Source: Streptomyces cyaneochromogenes (GTDB lineage Bacteria > Actinomycetota > Actinomycetes > Streptomycetales > Streptomycetaceae). From it: a stretch of 64,000 nt of DNA. Both the position numbers and the translations under genes were made by a program. Below the pieces are notes generated by a model, which worked only from the letters and a program-made list of their open reading frames with translations, was not told where the DNA came from and searched no databases. Where the stretch lies: positions 6,448,001-6,512,000 of the forward strand of contig NZ_CP034539.1 of the NCBI RefSeq assembly GCF_003963535.1. The letters run 5' to 3'. Of this stretch, positions 15,906-24,741 are shown piece by piece. Numbering within the stretch: position 1 is the first letter of the stretch; each line of letters opens with the position of its first letter.

Positions 15906-17225
15906 ATGGCGGACACCACGGGAAACACAGCGGCATCACCGGTGGGCGAGGCGAACTCCCGTCCCCGTAAGTCCAGTTGGCGTTACATCGGCCCCGGCAT
16001 CGTCGTCGCCGCGACCGGTGTCGGGGCCGGCGATCTGGTCGCCACCCTCATCGCGGGCAGCAACTTCGGCTACACGCTGCTCTGGGCGGCGGTCGTCGGC
16101 TGTCTGGTGAAGATCTCCCTCGCCGAGGCGGCGGGGCGCTGGCATCTGTCGACCGGGCGCACCCTCTTCGACGGCTGGGCGAGCCTCGGCCGCTGGACCA
16201 CGTACTTCTTCGGCGTCTACGCCGTGATCTGGGGCTTCGTCTACGGCGCGGCCGCGATGTCGTCGAGCGCGCTGCCGCTGCAGGCGCTGTTCCCGGACGT
16301 GATGGACCTTCAGTGGTGGGCCATCGCGTGCGGTCTGGTCGGGCTGGTCTTCGTCTGGTTCAACAAGTACGCCGTGTTCGAGAAGGTCATGACGGTCCTC
16401 GTGGGCGTCATGTTCGTGGTGACCGTCTACCTGGCGATCCGCGTCACGCCCAACCTCCCCGACGCCTTCGCCGGTCTGCTGCCCGTCCTGCCCGACGAGA
16501 AGGACTCCATCCTCAACACCCTTGGCCTGATCGGCGGCGTCGGCGGCACCATCACCCTTGCCGCGTACGGCTACTGGGTCAACGCCAAGGGCTGGACGAA
16601 CACCGGCTGGATGAAGGTCATGCGGCTCGACAACCGCGTCGCCTACGCCACCACCGGCATCTTCGTGATCGCGATGCTCTTCGTCGGTGCGGAGCTGCTG
16701 CACTCGGCGAACGTGGCCATCGCGAGCGGCGACAAGGGGCTGCTGCAGCTGAGCGACATCCTGGAGGCGGAGTACGGGGCCGCGACGGCCAAGTTCTTCC
16801 TGATCGGCTTCTTCGCCACCTCGTACACCTCCCTGATCGGCGTCTGGCACGGGGTGAGCCTGATGTTCGCCGACTTCGTCGCCCGCTTCCGGGGTCAGGG
16901 CGAGCAGAAGGGCGAGGAGGTCGCCTCCGGCACGCGCGAACGCTCCTGGGCATTCCGCGCGTACCTGCTGTGGCTGACCTTCCCGCCCATCGTCCTGCTC
17001 TTCCAGGGCGAGCCCTTCCGCCTGATCATCATCTACGGCGTCCTGGGCGCGGCCTTCCTCCCCTTCCTCGCCGGAACCCTGCTCCGGCTCCTCAACTCCT
17101 CGCGCACGCCGAGGGAGTGGCGCAACGGCCCGGTCAGCAACGCGATGCTCGTGATCGCGGGCCTGCTGTTCCTGGTGCTGTGCGTGAAGCAGGTCTGGGA
17201 CCAGCCCTGGTCGGAGTTCTTCTAG
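15906..17225 (+). CDS. Nramp-family divalent metal transporter
   Basis: 439 residues with about 11 membrane helices. The first helix carries GPGIVVAATGVGAGDLVATL. Classical MntH proteins have DPGN in TM1 and MPH in TM6. Here the TM1 position reads GVGAGD and the TM6-equivalent region is GFFATSYTSLIGVWHG, so the canonical metal-ligand set is not intact and the ion is uncertain. It may belong to the Nramp-related clade that carries other cations. It ends 4 nt from the convergent 17230-18480 gene. The ATG at 15906 has no obvious ribosome site. Confidence 0.78.
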   Translation: MADTTGNTAASPVGEANSRPRKSSWRYIGPGIVVAATGVGAGDLVATLIAGSNFGYTLLWAAVVGCLVKISLAEAAGRWHLSTGRTLFDGWASLGRWTTYFFGVYAVIWGFVYGAAAMSSSALPLQALFPDVMDLQWWAIACGLVGLVFVWFNKYAVFEKVMTVLVGVMFVVTVYLAIRVTPNLPDAFAGLLPVLPDEKDSILNTLGLIGGVGGTITLAAYGYWVNAKGWTNTGWMKVMRLDNRVAYATTGIFVIAMLFVGAELLHSANVAIASGDKGLLQLSDILEAEYGAATAKFFLIGFFATSYTSLIGVWHGVSLMFADFVARFRGQGEQKGEEVASGTRERSWAFRAYLLWLTFPPIVLLFQGEPFRLIIIYGVLGAAFLPFLAGTLLRLLNSSRTPREWRNGPVSNAMLVIAGLLFLVLCVKQVWDQPWSEFF

Positions 17226-17229
17226 CGGC

Positions 17230-18480
17230 CTAGCGGAACTTGTTCCACTGCGGGCTGAGGGCGATCTCCCGGAGCTGCCGCACGGTCAGGGCGGGCTTCG
17301 CACGGGACGGGGCGGCATGCGGGCCTGGCGCGTTGTAGGCGCTGACCACGACGCGGAAGCCGTCGGTGCGCAGGGTGTCGACGGTCCACCGCACGCAGCC
17401 CGGGACGTCCTTGTCGCCCGCGTCCTGGCGGTCCGTGACCTTGGTGCCGTCCGCCAGGGTCTCGGAGCCGTCCCCGAACAGCTCGTCTGCGACGTCGCCC
17501 ATGCCGTGCTGGACGTCGATCTCGACGAGGCTCCTGCCCTTGCCGTCGTCGATCACGGCGTACGAGTAGTCCTCGCCCCTCTCGACCACCTCGGCGCCCT
17601 TGGGCAGGAGCGGCACGAGCGTGTCCAGGACCTTGCCGTAGGACGCCTCCTCGACGGGGTCCGGCGCGGCCGTCGCCGTCGGCTTCCCGGTCTCCTGGGG
17701 AATGAACTCGACATACTTGCGCCACACCTGGGCCGTCACCAGCTCCTTCAGCTGAGCCGTGGACAAGGGGGGTTCGCTCCTGCTGATGGGCGCTCCCTTC
17801 TCGGCTGCGGCGTTCCACTCGCTGACGGAGACGTGCTGCCCGCTCGGGGTGACCAGGTCGGCCGTCCACCTCTTGGTGTCGACGCGCCGGTCGGGATACT
17901 CGTAGCCCTGGAACAGCATGAGCAGGGAGCCGTCCGGCATCCGGCTGGAGACGCAACTGTCATGCGGCGTCAGCGTCTTGTCCGGGCAGTCGACCGCCTG
18001 GCGGGCCTGCTCGCTGCCCGGCTCGACCCGGTTCAGGCTGACGTCGACGGCCCCGGGGCCCTTGCCGTCGTCGTAGACGACGTGGACGTACGGCGACGGC
18101 ATCGAGCCCTCGGTGCCCCGTGCCTGCTGCTCGCTGACCTTCCCTTCGGGGAGCAGCTCTTCGAGTGTCGCGATGAGTTCGCGGCCCGTCAGGGGAACCG
18201 CGGACGGTGTGCGGGAGGGCTGCTCGGCCACGCTGGAGTCGGCCGGCCGCGGGGTGGGCGCTCCGCCCCAGGGCACCAGCAGCGCCCCGCCCACCCCCAC
18301 GAGCGCGATCCCGGCCGCGCCGCCCACCACGGCGGCCCGCCGCCTCAGCCGCTGCCGACGCCCCCGCGCCAGTCCGCCGGCGACGAGCGCGGCCCGGTCG
18401 GCGTCAAAGCGGTCACCGGCGTCGTGCAGCGCGTGGCCGAGCCGCCCCTCGAAGTGCTCCTCGTCGTGTTCCACAGGCAT
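17230..18480 (-). CDS. membrane-anchored partner of the adjacent sigma factor, with duplicated outer domain
   Basis: 416 residues. A ~50-residue cytoplasmic N-terminus is basic near the membrane (RGRRQRLRRRAAVV). One helix (about 50-70) precedes a ~340-residue extracytoplasmic region. That region contains two related copies: LEELLPEG...VVYDDGKG...LKELVTAQVWRKY (about 100-255) and LVPLLPKG...VIDDGKG...LRQLREIALSPQWNKF (about 275-416). It starts 48 nt after the sigma gene stop. Position suggests an anti-sigma or signal-sensing role, though no zinc-binding HxxxCxxC anti-sigma motif is seen. Confidence 0.7.
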   Translation of the reverse strand: MPVEHDEEHFEGRLGHALHDAGDRFDADRAALVAGGLARGRRQRLRRRAAVVGGAAGIALVGVGGALLVPWGGAPTPRPADSSVAEQPSRTPSAVPLTGRELIATLEELLPEGKVSEQQARGTEGSMPSPYVHVVYDDGKGPGAVDVSLNRVEPGSEQARQAVDCPDKTLTPHDSCVSSRMPDGSLLMLFQGYEYPDRRVDTKRWTADLVTPSGQHVSVSEWNAAAEKGAPISRSEPPLSTAQLKELVTAQVWRKYVEFIPQETGKPTATAAPDPVEEASYGKVLDTLVPLLPKGAEVVERGEDYSYAVIDDGKGRSLVEIDVQHGMGDVADELFGDGSETLADGTKVTDRQDAGDKDVPGCVRWTVDTLRTDGFRVVVSAYNAPGPHAAPSRAKPALTVRQLREIALSPQWNKFR

Positions 18481-18528
18481 GGCAAAACCACCGTTTCTCG
18501 GGATAGGTCGTAGGAGAGGGGGCCGGGG

Positions 18529-19044
18529 TCAGGAAGCCGCGTACTCGCCGAGGTCCTCGCCCAGCAGCTCGCGCAGCCGCCCGAGCGCCCGGGTGCACCG
18601 CGTCCGCACCGCCGCGGAACTGGCGTTCAGCGCGTCGGCGGTCTCCTCGACGGACCGGTCCTCCCAGTACCGCAGGACGATCACGGCCCGGTCCTTGGCG
18701 GGCAGGCCGGAGAGCGCCTGGAGCAGGGTCAGCCGCAGCGGCAGGTCGCCCGGGCCGCCGTGGGACGCCGCGCGGTCGGGAATCGCGTCCGTGGCCCGCT
18801 CGGTGCTGCTGCGCCGGCGCTGGTGGGCGAGGAAGGCGCGGGTGAGGACGGTCTGCGCGTACCCGGCGGGGTTGTCCACCCGGGACACGCGTCCCCAGCG
18901 GACGTAGATCCGGCCGAGGGTCTCCTGGACGAGGTCCTCGGCGAGGTGGGTGTCCCCGGCGGTCAGCAGACAGGCCGACCGGTACAGATGGCCGGCCCTG
19001 GCCGCCGCGAACTCGGCGTACTCGTCCGCGCGGCCCTGTCTCAT
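18529..19044 (-). CDS. SigE-family ECF RNA polymerase sigma factor
   Basis: 171 residues. Region 2 is LYRSACLLTAGDTHLAEDLV with QETLGRIYVRW; region 4 is LPAKDRAVIVLRYWEDRSVE with ETADALNASSAAVRTRCTRA. Size and motifs match the small SigE/SigM-like group TIGR02983 of streptomycetes. The ATG at 19044 has AGGGGG upstream and is favoured over longer in-frame ATGs. It is cotranscribed with the membrane protein gene downstream, which is probably its regulator. Its promoter region is shared with the divergent 19170 gene. Confidence 0.88.
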   Translation of the reverse strand: MRQGRADEYAEFAAARAGHLYRSACLLTAGDTHLAEDLVQETLGRIYVRWGRVSRVDNPAGYAQTVLTRAFLAHQRRRSSTERATDAIPDRAASHGGPGDLPLRLTLLQALSGLPAKDRAVIVLRYWEDRSVEETADALNASSAAVRTRCTRALGRLRELLGEDLGEYAAS

Positions 19045-19169
19045 GCGTTCCCCCTGCTGCTGTGTGCCGGCTGTCGGCGAGGTCCTCACTTCACTGATGC
19101 GGTGAGGCAGGGAGAATGTTTCACCGCAGCGCCGAGAAGTTCTCGGCGAATACGAGGACACAGGACCCG

Positions 19170-19586
19170 ATGACCGAGCAGCCACCCCCACCCGCCCCGG
19201 GCTTCGGCCCGCCCCCGCCGCAGTACGCCCCCGGCCAGCCCGGGCAGCCCTCCTACGCGCCCGCGCAGCCGCCGTACGCCCCGCTCCCGCCCCAGCCGGC
19301 GCCGGCCGGCCCCGAGTTCCTGGCCGTCGACAAACGCAACGCGGTCGTCGTCGACGTGTCCGGTGTGGTCTTCGAGCTGGGTGACTTCACGATGGAGTTC
19401 CCCTGGCCCGAGATCCGCAGCGTCCACTACAAGGCGAGCCCCGACGGCAAGGCCCTGATGGTCGCCGTGGTCCACATGGACGGCCGGTTCTTCGAGTGCG
19501 TGGTGGAGGCCAAGCCCCGGACGAAACTGCAGGAGTGGTTCCCGCAGCTCGCCTGGGTGCTCGGCCACTACCGTCCGGCGGGGTGA
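19170..19586 (+). CDS. small conserved protein with proline-rich N-terminus and PH-like domain
   Basis: 138 residues. Residues 1-48 are rich in P, Q, A and Y (PPPPAPGFGPPPPQYAPGQP). The remainder (FLAVDKRNAVVVDVSGVVFE to WVLGHYRPAG) is a compact beta domain ending in an amphipathic helix. The WPEIRSV segment resembles WDEIGAV in the 9302-9937 protein, so the two may share a fold. No enzymatic motif. Divergent from the sigma gene and convergent with the chitinase gene. Function unknown. Confidence 0.7.
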   Translation: MTEQPPPPAPGFGPPPPQYAPGQPGQPSYAPAQPPYAPLPPQPAPAGPEFLAVDKRNAVVVDVSGVVFELGDFTMEFPWPEIRSVHYKASPDGKALMVAVVHMDGRFFECVVEAKPRTKLQEWFPQLAWVLGHYRPAG

Positions 19587-19598
19587 GGTCAACGGCTC

Positions 19599-21290
19599 CT
19601 ACGGCAGCCCGTGCACATGCGGCCCCACCGCGTTCGACCACGCGTTGCCGGCCGCGGCGTCCCAGTTGGTCGACCAGGTCATCGCGCCCCGCAGGTCGGG
19701 ATAGGTCCTGGACGGCTTGAACGAGCCGCAGTTCGTGCCCTTGGCCAGACAGTCCAGGGCGTTGTTCACGACGGTGGGCGAGACGTACCCACTGCCCGCG
19801 CCGCTCGGCGAGGCCGGCAGGCCGAGACCCACCTGGGACGGGGCGAGGCCGCCCTCCAGCTGGATGCAGGCCAGGGCGGTCAGGAAGTCCACCGAGCCCT
19901 GGCTGTAGACCTTGCCGTCGCAGCCCAGCATCGAGCCGCTGTTGTAGTACTGCATGTTGACGACCGTGAGGATGTCCTTGATGTTCAGGGCCGTCTGGAA
20001 GTAGGAGTTCGACGTCGACTGCATGTCGATGGTCTGCGGCGCCATCGTGATGATCAGCGACGAGCCCGCCTTGGACGACAGCGAGCGCAGGGCCTGCGTC
20101 ATGTAGGTGGCGTTGAGGCCGTTCTCCAGGTCGATGTCGACGCCGTCGAAGCCGTACGTCTGCATCAGTGAGTGGACGGAGTTCGCGAAGTTCGTTGCCG
20201 ACGCCGCGTCGTTCACCGCCACGGTGCCGCGCTCGCCGCCCACCGAGACGATGACCTTCTTGCCCGCGGCCTGCTTCGCCCTGACGTCGGCCTTGAACTG
20301 GTCGACCGTGTAGCCGCCCAGCCCGGCCGAGTCCAGGTTGAAGGTCACCGCGCCCGGCGTCGACGTCGCGTCCGCGAAGGCGACGGCGATGATGTCGTAC
20401 TGCGACTGGACGTCGGCGAGCTTCTGGACCGTCGCTCCGTTGTTGAAGTTCTGCCAGTAGCCGGTCACCGCGTGCTTCGGGAGGGCGGGGCCGGGGCCGG
20501 TCGGCGTGTTCGTGGTCCCCGTCACCGCCGCCGACTTCGGCGACTCACCGGCCGCGTTGGTCGCCGTGACCTGGAAGGAGTACGACGTCGAGGCGGTGAG
20601 CCCGGTGACGGTCGCCGAGGTGCCGGTCACCGCGGTCACCTTCGTGCCGTCGCGGTAGACGTTGTAGCCGGTCGCGCCCGAGACCGTGTTCCAGGCCAGG
20701 GAGACGGAGGAGGAGGTCGTGCCCGAGACGGCCAGGCCGGCCGGAGCCCCGGGGATCGTGGGGGAGGGGTCGGTGCCCCCGCCGCCGTCGGGGCCGTACA
20801 CCGACACGTCGTCCGCGTAGTAGGCCGCCTGCCCGTACCAGCCGTGCGTGTACACCGTGACGGAGGTCGTGGCGGCGCCGGTGGTGAAGGTGGTCGACAG
20901 CTGCTTCCAGGCCGCGGAGTCCGGCGTCCAGGTCGAGACGTCGGTGGTGCCCGTGCCTGTCACGCCCAGGTAGGTGTAGCCGCCCTGCACCCAGGCGCTC
21001 AGCGTGTACGTCGAGTTGGGCTTCACCGCCACCGTCTGGGCGCACCGGGCGTTGTCCTGCCCGGCCGGGGTCGCCTTGAGCGCGGTCGTGCCGCCGTGCA
21101 CCGGGGAGGTGACGGTCGTCCCGCTGCCGGCGGAGCAGGTCCAGTTGCTCAGGCCGGACTCGAAGCCGGCGTTCTTGGCGTTGTTGACGTCCGCCGCGGA
21201 CGCCTGGCCCGCGGGGAGGAAGGCGAGGGCGAGGGCCGCGGTGACCGCGCCCGCCCGGAATCTGCTGCGTATGGACATGACAAGAGGCAT
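19599..21290 (-). CDS. secreted GH18 chitinase with carbohydrate-binding and fibronectin III modules
   Basis: 563 residues from ATG at 21290 (an in-frame ATG at 21278 is possible). Order: signal peptide (AGAVTAALALAFLPAGQASA), CBM-like jelly roll (NAGFESGLSNWTCSAG to YADDVSVYGPDG, ~40-180), Gly/Pro linker, FnIII (~190-275), then GH18 barrel with catalytic DGVDIDLENG (~residue 380; DxxDxDxE intact). It hydrolyses chitin outside the cell. A DasR-type palindrome lies within the promoter just upstream, so control by the GlcNAc-responsive regulator is expected. Confidence 0.9.
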   Translation of the reverse strand: MPLVMSIRSRFRAGAVTAALALAFLPAGQASAADVNNAKNAGFESGLSNWTCSAGSGTTVTSPVHGGTTALKATPAGQDNARCAQTVAVKPNSTYTLSAWVQGGYTYLGVTGTGTTDVSTWTPDSAAWKQLSTTFTTGAATTSVTVYTHGWYGQAAYYADDVSVYGPDGGGGTDPSPTIPGAPAGLAVSGTTSSSVSLAWNTVSGATGYNVYRDGTKVTAVTGTSATVTGLTASTSYSFQVTATNAAGESPKSAAVTGTTNTPTGPGPALPKHAVTGYWQNFNNGATVQKLADVQSQYDIIAVAFADATSTPGAVTFNLDSAGLGGYTVDQFKADVRAKQAAGKKVIVSVGGERGTVAVNDAASATNFANSVHSLMQTYGFDGVDIDLENGLNATYMTQALRSLSSKAGSSLIITMAPQTIDMQSTSNSYFQTALNIKDILTVVNMQYYNSGSMLGCDGKVYSQGSVDFLTALACIQLEGGLAPSQVGLGLPASPSGAGSGYVSPTVVNNALDCLAKGTNCGSFKPSRTYPDLRGAMTWSTNWDAAAGNAWSNAVGPHVHGLP

Positions 21291-21293
21291 GGT

Positions 21294-21326
21294 GAACAAC
21301 TTGGTCCAGACCAATTCGCGTGTCAA
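21294..21326 (-). promoter_or_regulatory. chitinase promoter with embedded DasR (dre-like) operator
   Basis: Reading the minus strand, TTGACA (complement of 21321-21326) is followed after 17 bp by CAAGTT, a plausible though weak -10. The spacer carries ATTGGTCTGGACCAAG (about 21300-21315), close to the known dre consensus ACTGGTCTAGACCAGT and to the chitinase direct-repeat element TGGTCCAGACC. The operator overlaps the core promoter and ends ~10 nt before the ATG, so the transcript would have almost no leader. Confidence 0.65.
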
Positions 21327-21488
21327 GAGATTCCGGTAGTGGAGAGTTCGTGTGCGTAACCTGCCCCGTTTTGGCGCGACTTGTGTGAGACAAGTTGCTT
21401 CTCTGCTGGAGAGAAGCTGTTCTCCGGCCACAGAGCCGTGGATACAGTGCTGAGGTAGTCACGCAATGAAGTCACCGGGGAGCTGCGC

Positions 21489-22331
21489 GTGCCAACTGCC
21501 ATTGCCGTGACCAGCGCCGACATGGCGCTGCCGGCGCAGGACGAGCGAACCGTGCCCGCCGTCGTGCTCGGGGACCTCGGCCAGGAGTCGCTGGACCTGT
21601 CGCTTGCGGACATGCAGACCCTGATCGATCAGCACGGCCATGTGATCGTCGTCTGCTCGCAGGCCGCCCCGCACGCGGTCGTGCAGCGGCTGCGCACCGT
21701 ACGGTCCCTCCTGGAGAGCGACCGGATCGCCCTGTTCCGACCCGAACTGCCCCCGCTCGCCATCGCCGTCCTCGCCCGCCAGTTGCGGCAGCTGGCCTCC
21801 TGCGACCTCAGCCCCGGCGTCCTCGCCTCCGCCGGCCGGCTGCTCACCCACTACCTCCACGCCGGGGCACTGCTCGGCTCCGTCGCCAAGCTGGACCGCA
21901 TCCCCGTCGATCTCAAGTCGCACGCCAAGTCCTGGGTGCCCGGCAGCCAGTTCGGCGTCCTCGCCCACCCCACCCCGCACCTGGTGAGGATGGGCCCCTC
22001 GGTCACCCTCCCCGGCCCGGAGTTCGGCACGTCGCTGCTGGTCGCCAAGGGGCAGCTCCCGTCCGACTGGGTCACCACCACCCTGGCCCCGTCCTGGCGG
22101 GTGAGGGGCCTGCGGGAGGCGGCGCTGCCCGCCGAGTCGGCGGCCTGGTGGGGGACGTCCAAGCTGGTCGAGTTCTGCGCCCATCTGCCCGACCTGTCGG
22201 TGCTTTACCAACTGGTCACCTCCGTACGGCAGAACTCCTGTCACTGGTGCGGCATCGACGTCATCGGCGACCGCTGCGTCTTCTGCTCCGCCATCCCGCC
22301 CGCCCACGAGCAACCGGCCCGCGCAGGCTGA
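21489..22331 (+). CDS. conserved protein with C-terminal zinc ribbon at the head of the tad locus
   Basis: 280 residues from GTG at 21489. A mixed alpha/beta body (VPAVVLGDLGQESLDLSLAD ...) ends in CHWCGIDVIGDRCVFC, two CxxC pairs that should bind zinc. No catalytic motif is recognised. It lies 55 nt upstream of cpaB on the same strand, so it probably begins the pilus transcript. It is divergent from the chitinase gene across 198 nt. It may be a regulatory or assembly accessory; that role is inferred only from position. Confidence 0.68.
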   Translation: MPTAIAVTSADMALPAQDERTVPAVVLGDLGQESLDLSLADMQTLIDQHGHVIVVCSQAAPHAVVQRLRTVRSLLESDRIALFRPELPPLAIAVLARQLRQLASCDLSPGVLASAGRLLTHYLHAGALLGSVAKLDRIPVDLKSHAKSWVPGSQFGVLAHPTPHLVRMGPSVTLPGPEFGTSLLVAKGQLPSDWVTTTLAPSWRVRGLREAALPAESAAWWGTSKLVEFCAHLPDLSVLYQLVTSVRQNSCHWCGIDVIGDRCVFCSAIPPAHEQPARAG

Positions 22332-22386
22332 CCGGACCCTGGCCCATCCGACCCCGACCGATTCCCCCAATGAGGTTGTACGGTTC

Positions 22387-23094
22387 ATGAACTCCCGTCA
22401 GCGCCGCGGCGTGATACTCCTGCTCCTGTCGGTGGTCTGCGCCCTCGGCGCCTTCGCCGGCGTCCTCTCCGTCATCAGCGACGTGAAGTCCAAGGTCGGT
22501 CCCGAGGTCACCGCATACCAGCTCAAGCGGGACGTGGCCCCCTACACCCCGCTCAGCGCGGCCCAGTTCGAGAAGATCGAGATGCCCGAGCGGTGGCTGT
22601 CGAGGAACGCGGTCACGAACCTGCGTGAGATCCAGGGCAAGATCGCCGTCACGACCCTGCGCCAGGGCTCCCTGCTCCAGAGCGACATGATCGTCGACCA
22701 GCCCGCCCTGCAGACGGGCGAGCAGGAGATCGCCATCATGATCGACGCCGCGACCGGCGTCGCCGGCAAGATCACCCCGGGCTCCAAGGTCAACGTCTAC
22801 GCCACCTTCGAGGGGCAGCGCGACGGCGACCCCGACCAGTCCAAGCTCATCGTCGAGAACGCCAGGGTCATTGACGTGGGCGAGCTGACGTCGCTGGAAC
22901 CGGACGACGACGACCGCAGCCGCCGGACCACCGAGGCCGTCCCGATCACCTTCGCCCTGAACCCCGTCGACGCCCAGCGCATCACCTACGCCGAGTCGTT
23001 CGCCGACGAGGTCCGGCTCGCCCTGGTCGCACCCGGCAGCGACTCCGACGTCTCCGCGACGCAGCGGACGTACGAACTCGCCAAGGACAAGTGA
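22387..23094 (+). CDS. cpaB: Flp pilus assembly protein CpaB/RcpC (SAF domain)
   Basis: 235 residues. An N-terminal membrane anchor (GVILLLLSVVCALGAFAGVL) is followed by a SAF domain (~35-105: VAPYTPLSAAQFEKIEMPER to GSLLQSDMIV) and an RcpC-like beta domain (ITPGSKVNVYATFEG). In diderms it links the pilus to the secretin and peptidoglycan. In this monoderm it is likely an envelope guide for the pilus. It precedes cpaE by 9 nt in a tightly packed operon. Confidence 0.85.
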   Translation: MNSRQRRGVILLLLSVVCALGAFAGVLSVISDVKSKVGPEVTAYQLKRDVAPYTPLSAAQFEKIEMPERWLSRNAVTNLREIQGKIAVTTLRQGSLLQSDMIVDQPALQTGEQEIAIMIDAATGVAGKITPGSKVNVYATFEGQRDGDPDQSKLIVENARVIDVGELTSLEPDDDDRSRRTTEAVPITFALNPVDAQRITYAESFADEVRLALVAPGSDSDVSATQRTYELAKDK

Positions 23095-23103
23095 GAGGCC
23101 CCT

Positions 23104-24366
23104 ATGCCCACGAGGATCCTTCCGGCGGTCGGCGACGCGGACGCGGTCCGGTCCCTCACGACGCTGCTCAGCCAGCTGCCGGACGCCGAGCCGGTGGCCC
23201 CGGTGACCGACTCGACCCAGCTCGTCGACACCCTCGCGCGCCTCGCCGCCGAGTCCGTCGACGAGCTGCCCGAGGTCGTCGTCGTCCACGAACGCATCGG
23301 CCCCGTCCCGGCCCTGGAGCTCATCCGCGAGGTCGCCCTGCGCTTCCCCGCGGTCGGCGTCATCCTCGTGACGTCCGACGCCGGACCCGGCCTCTTCCAG
23401 GCCGCCATGGACTACGGGGCGCGGGGCCTGGTGGCCCTGCCGCTGCACTACGAGGAGCTGGCCAGCCGCGTCCACGCGGTGGCCCAGTGGTCGGCGGGCG
23501 TACGGCGGCATCTGGGCGCGGGCGCTGACGTGTTCAGCGGCGTCGGCGGCACCGTGGTGACGGTGAGCGGCGCCAAGGGCGGGGTCGGCGCCACGCTCAC
23601 GGCCATCCAACTGGCCCTCGCCGCCCAGGCGTCGGGCCGCAGCACCGCGCTGCTCGACATGGACCTGCAGACCGGGGACGTCGCCGCCTTCCTGGACATC
23701 CAGTTCCGCCGCTCGGTCGTCGACCTCGCCGCCATCAACGACATCTCGCCGCGCGTGCTCGCGGACGCGGTGTTCCGGCACGACACCGGGGTCGCCCTGT
23801 TGCTCGCCCCGGGCGACGGCGAGCGCGGCGAGGAGGTCACCGACCGCGCCGCCCGCCACATCGTCAGCGCGCTGCGCTCCCGCTACGAGGTCGTCGTCAT
23901 CGATTGCGGCGGGCAACTGACCGGCGCGAGCGCGGCGGCCGTGGAGATGGCCGACACGGCGCTCCTGGTCACCACGCCGGACGTGGTCGCCGTCCGCGGC
24001 GCCAAACGCACCGTACGGATGTGGGACCGGCTGCAGATCCGCAAGGCGGAGGAGACCACGATCGTCGTCAACCGCCACTCGCGCGGTGCGGAGATCCAGC
24101 CGTCCCTGATCCAGAAGATCACCGGCACCGGAATCGCCGCCACCGCGATCCCCGCCAACTACAAGGAACTCCAGGGGGCGATCGACGCCGGCCGCGTGCA
24201 CGAGCTGGACGGCAAGGGAGCCGTCCGGCAGGCCCTGTGGGCGCTCGCCGGGGAGCTGGGGCTGGTCAAGGGCACGGAGGGGGCGCTTCAGCGGCGCAAC
24301 GGCAAGGCGCGGGGCGGGGACCGGGCGGCGCTGACGTTCCGGCGGCGCAAGGAGCTGGGGCGGTGA
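23104..24366 (+). CDS. cpaE: CpaE/TadZ-like receiver-ATPase
   Basis: 420 residues. The N-terminal ~125 residues form a response-regulator-like fold (pseudo-receiver, without a clear phosphoacceptor DD pair). The C-terminal MinD/ParA ATPase begins SGAKGGVGATLTAIQLALAA (~residue 155). The P-loop reads KGGVGAT rather than KGGVGKT, a degenerate Walker A typical of TadZ. TadZ localises the pilus machine at its site of assembly. GAGAGG precedes the ATG. The stop overlaps the following GTG. Confidence 0.85.
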   Translation: MPTRILPAVGDADAVRSLTTLLSQLPDAEPVAPVTDSTQLVDTLARLAAESVDELPEVVVVHERIGPVPALELIREVALRFPAVGVILVTSDAGPGLFQAAMDYGARGLVALPLHYEELASRVHAVAQWSAGVRRHLGAGADVFSGVGGTVVTVSGAKGGVGATLTAIQLALAAQASGRSTALLDMDLQTGDVAAFLDIQFRRSVVDLAAINDISPRVLADAVFRHDTGVALLLAPGDGERGEEVTDRAARHIVSALRSRYEVVVIDCGGQLTGASAAAVEMADTALLVTTPDVVAVRGAKRTVRMWDRLQIRKAEETTIVVNRHSRGAEIQPSLIQKITGTGIAATAIPANYKELQGAIDAGRVHELDGKGAVRQALWALAGELGLVKGTEGALQRRNGKARGGDRAALTFRRRKELGR

Positions 24367-24740
24367 GGGGGCGGCCTGGGCGGGGGGACAAGGGACAGGT
24401 CACCGTCGAGTTCCTCGGGATGATGCCGCTGATCATCATCACGCTGGTGCTGCTGTGGCAGTTCGTGCTGGTGGGGTACACGTTCTCGCTGGCGGGGAAT
24501 GCTGCGGACGAGGCGGCGCGGGCCGCGACCGCGTCCGAAGGGCAGGCGGCCTGCGAGGAGGCCGGGCTTCAGCATCTGCCCGGCGCGTGGGAGGGCGGCG
24601 CCAGCGTGGAGTGCGGTGTGAACGGCGGCTATGTCACGGCCGATGTGTCCCTGGAAGTGCCTGTCCTCTTCCCCGGCGCGATCGGCTTCCCGTTCACCGT
24701 CGAGGGCCACGCGGGGGCCGTGCAGGAGGAGAAGGACTGA
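24363..24740 (+). CDS. TadE-like pseudopilin 1
   Basis: 125 residues from a GTG overlapping the cpaE stop. After a short basic leader comes GQVTVEFLGMMPLIIITLVL, the Glu+5 prepilin-type motif followed by a long hydrophobic helix (~13-40). The C-terminal soluble part has two Cys. TadE proteins are minor pilins thought to start or join the Flp fibre. Processing would need a TadV peptidase, which is not encoded in this locus. Confidence 0.82.
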   Translation: MRGRPGRGDKGQVTVEFLGMMPLIIITLVLLWQFVLVGYTFSLAGNAADEAARAATASEGQAACEEAGLQHLPGAWEGGASVECGVNGGYVTADVSLEVPVLFPGAIGFPFTVEGHAGAVQEEKD

Positions 24741-24741
24741 G

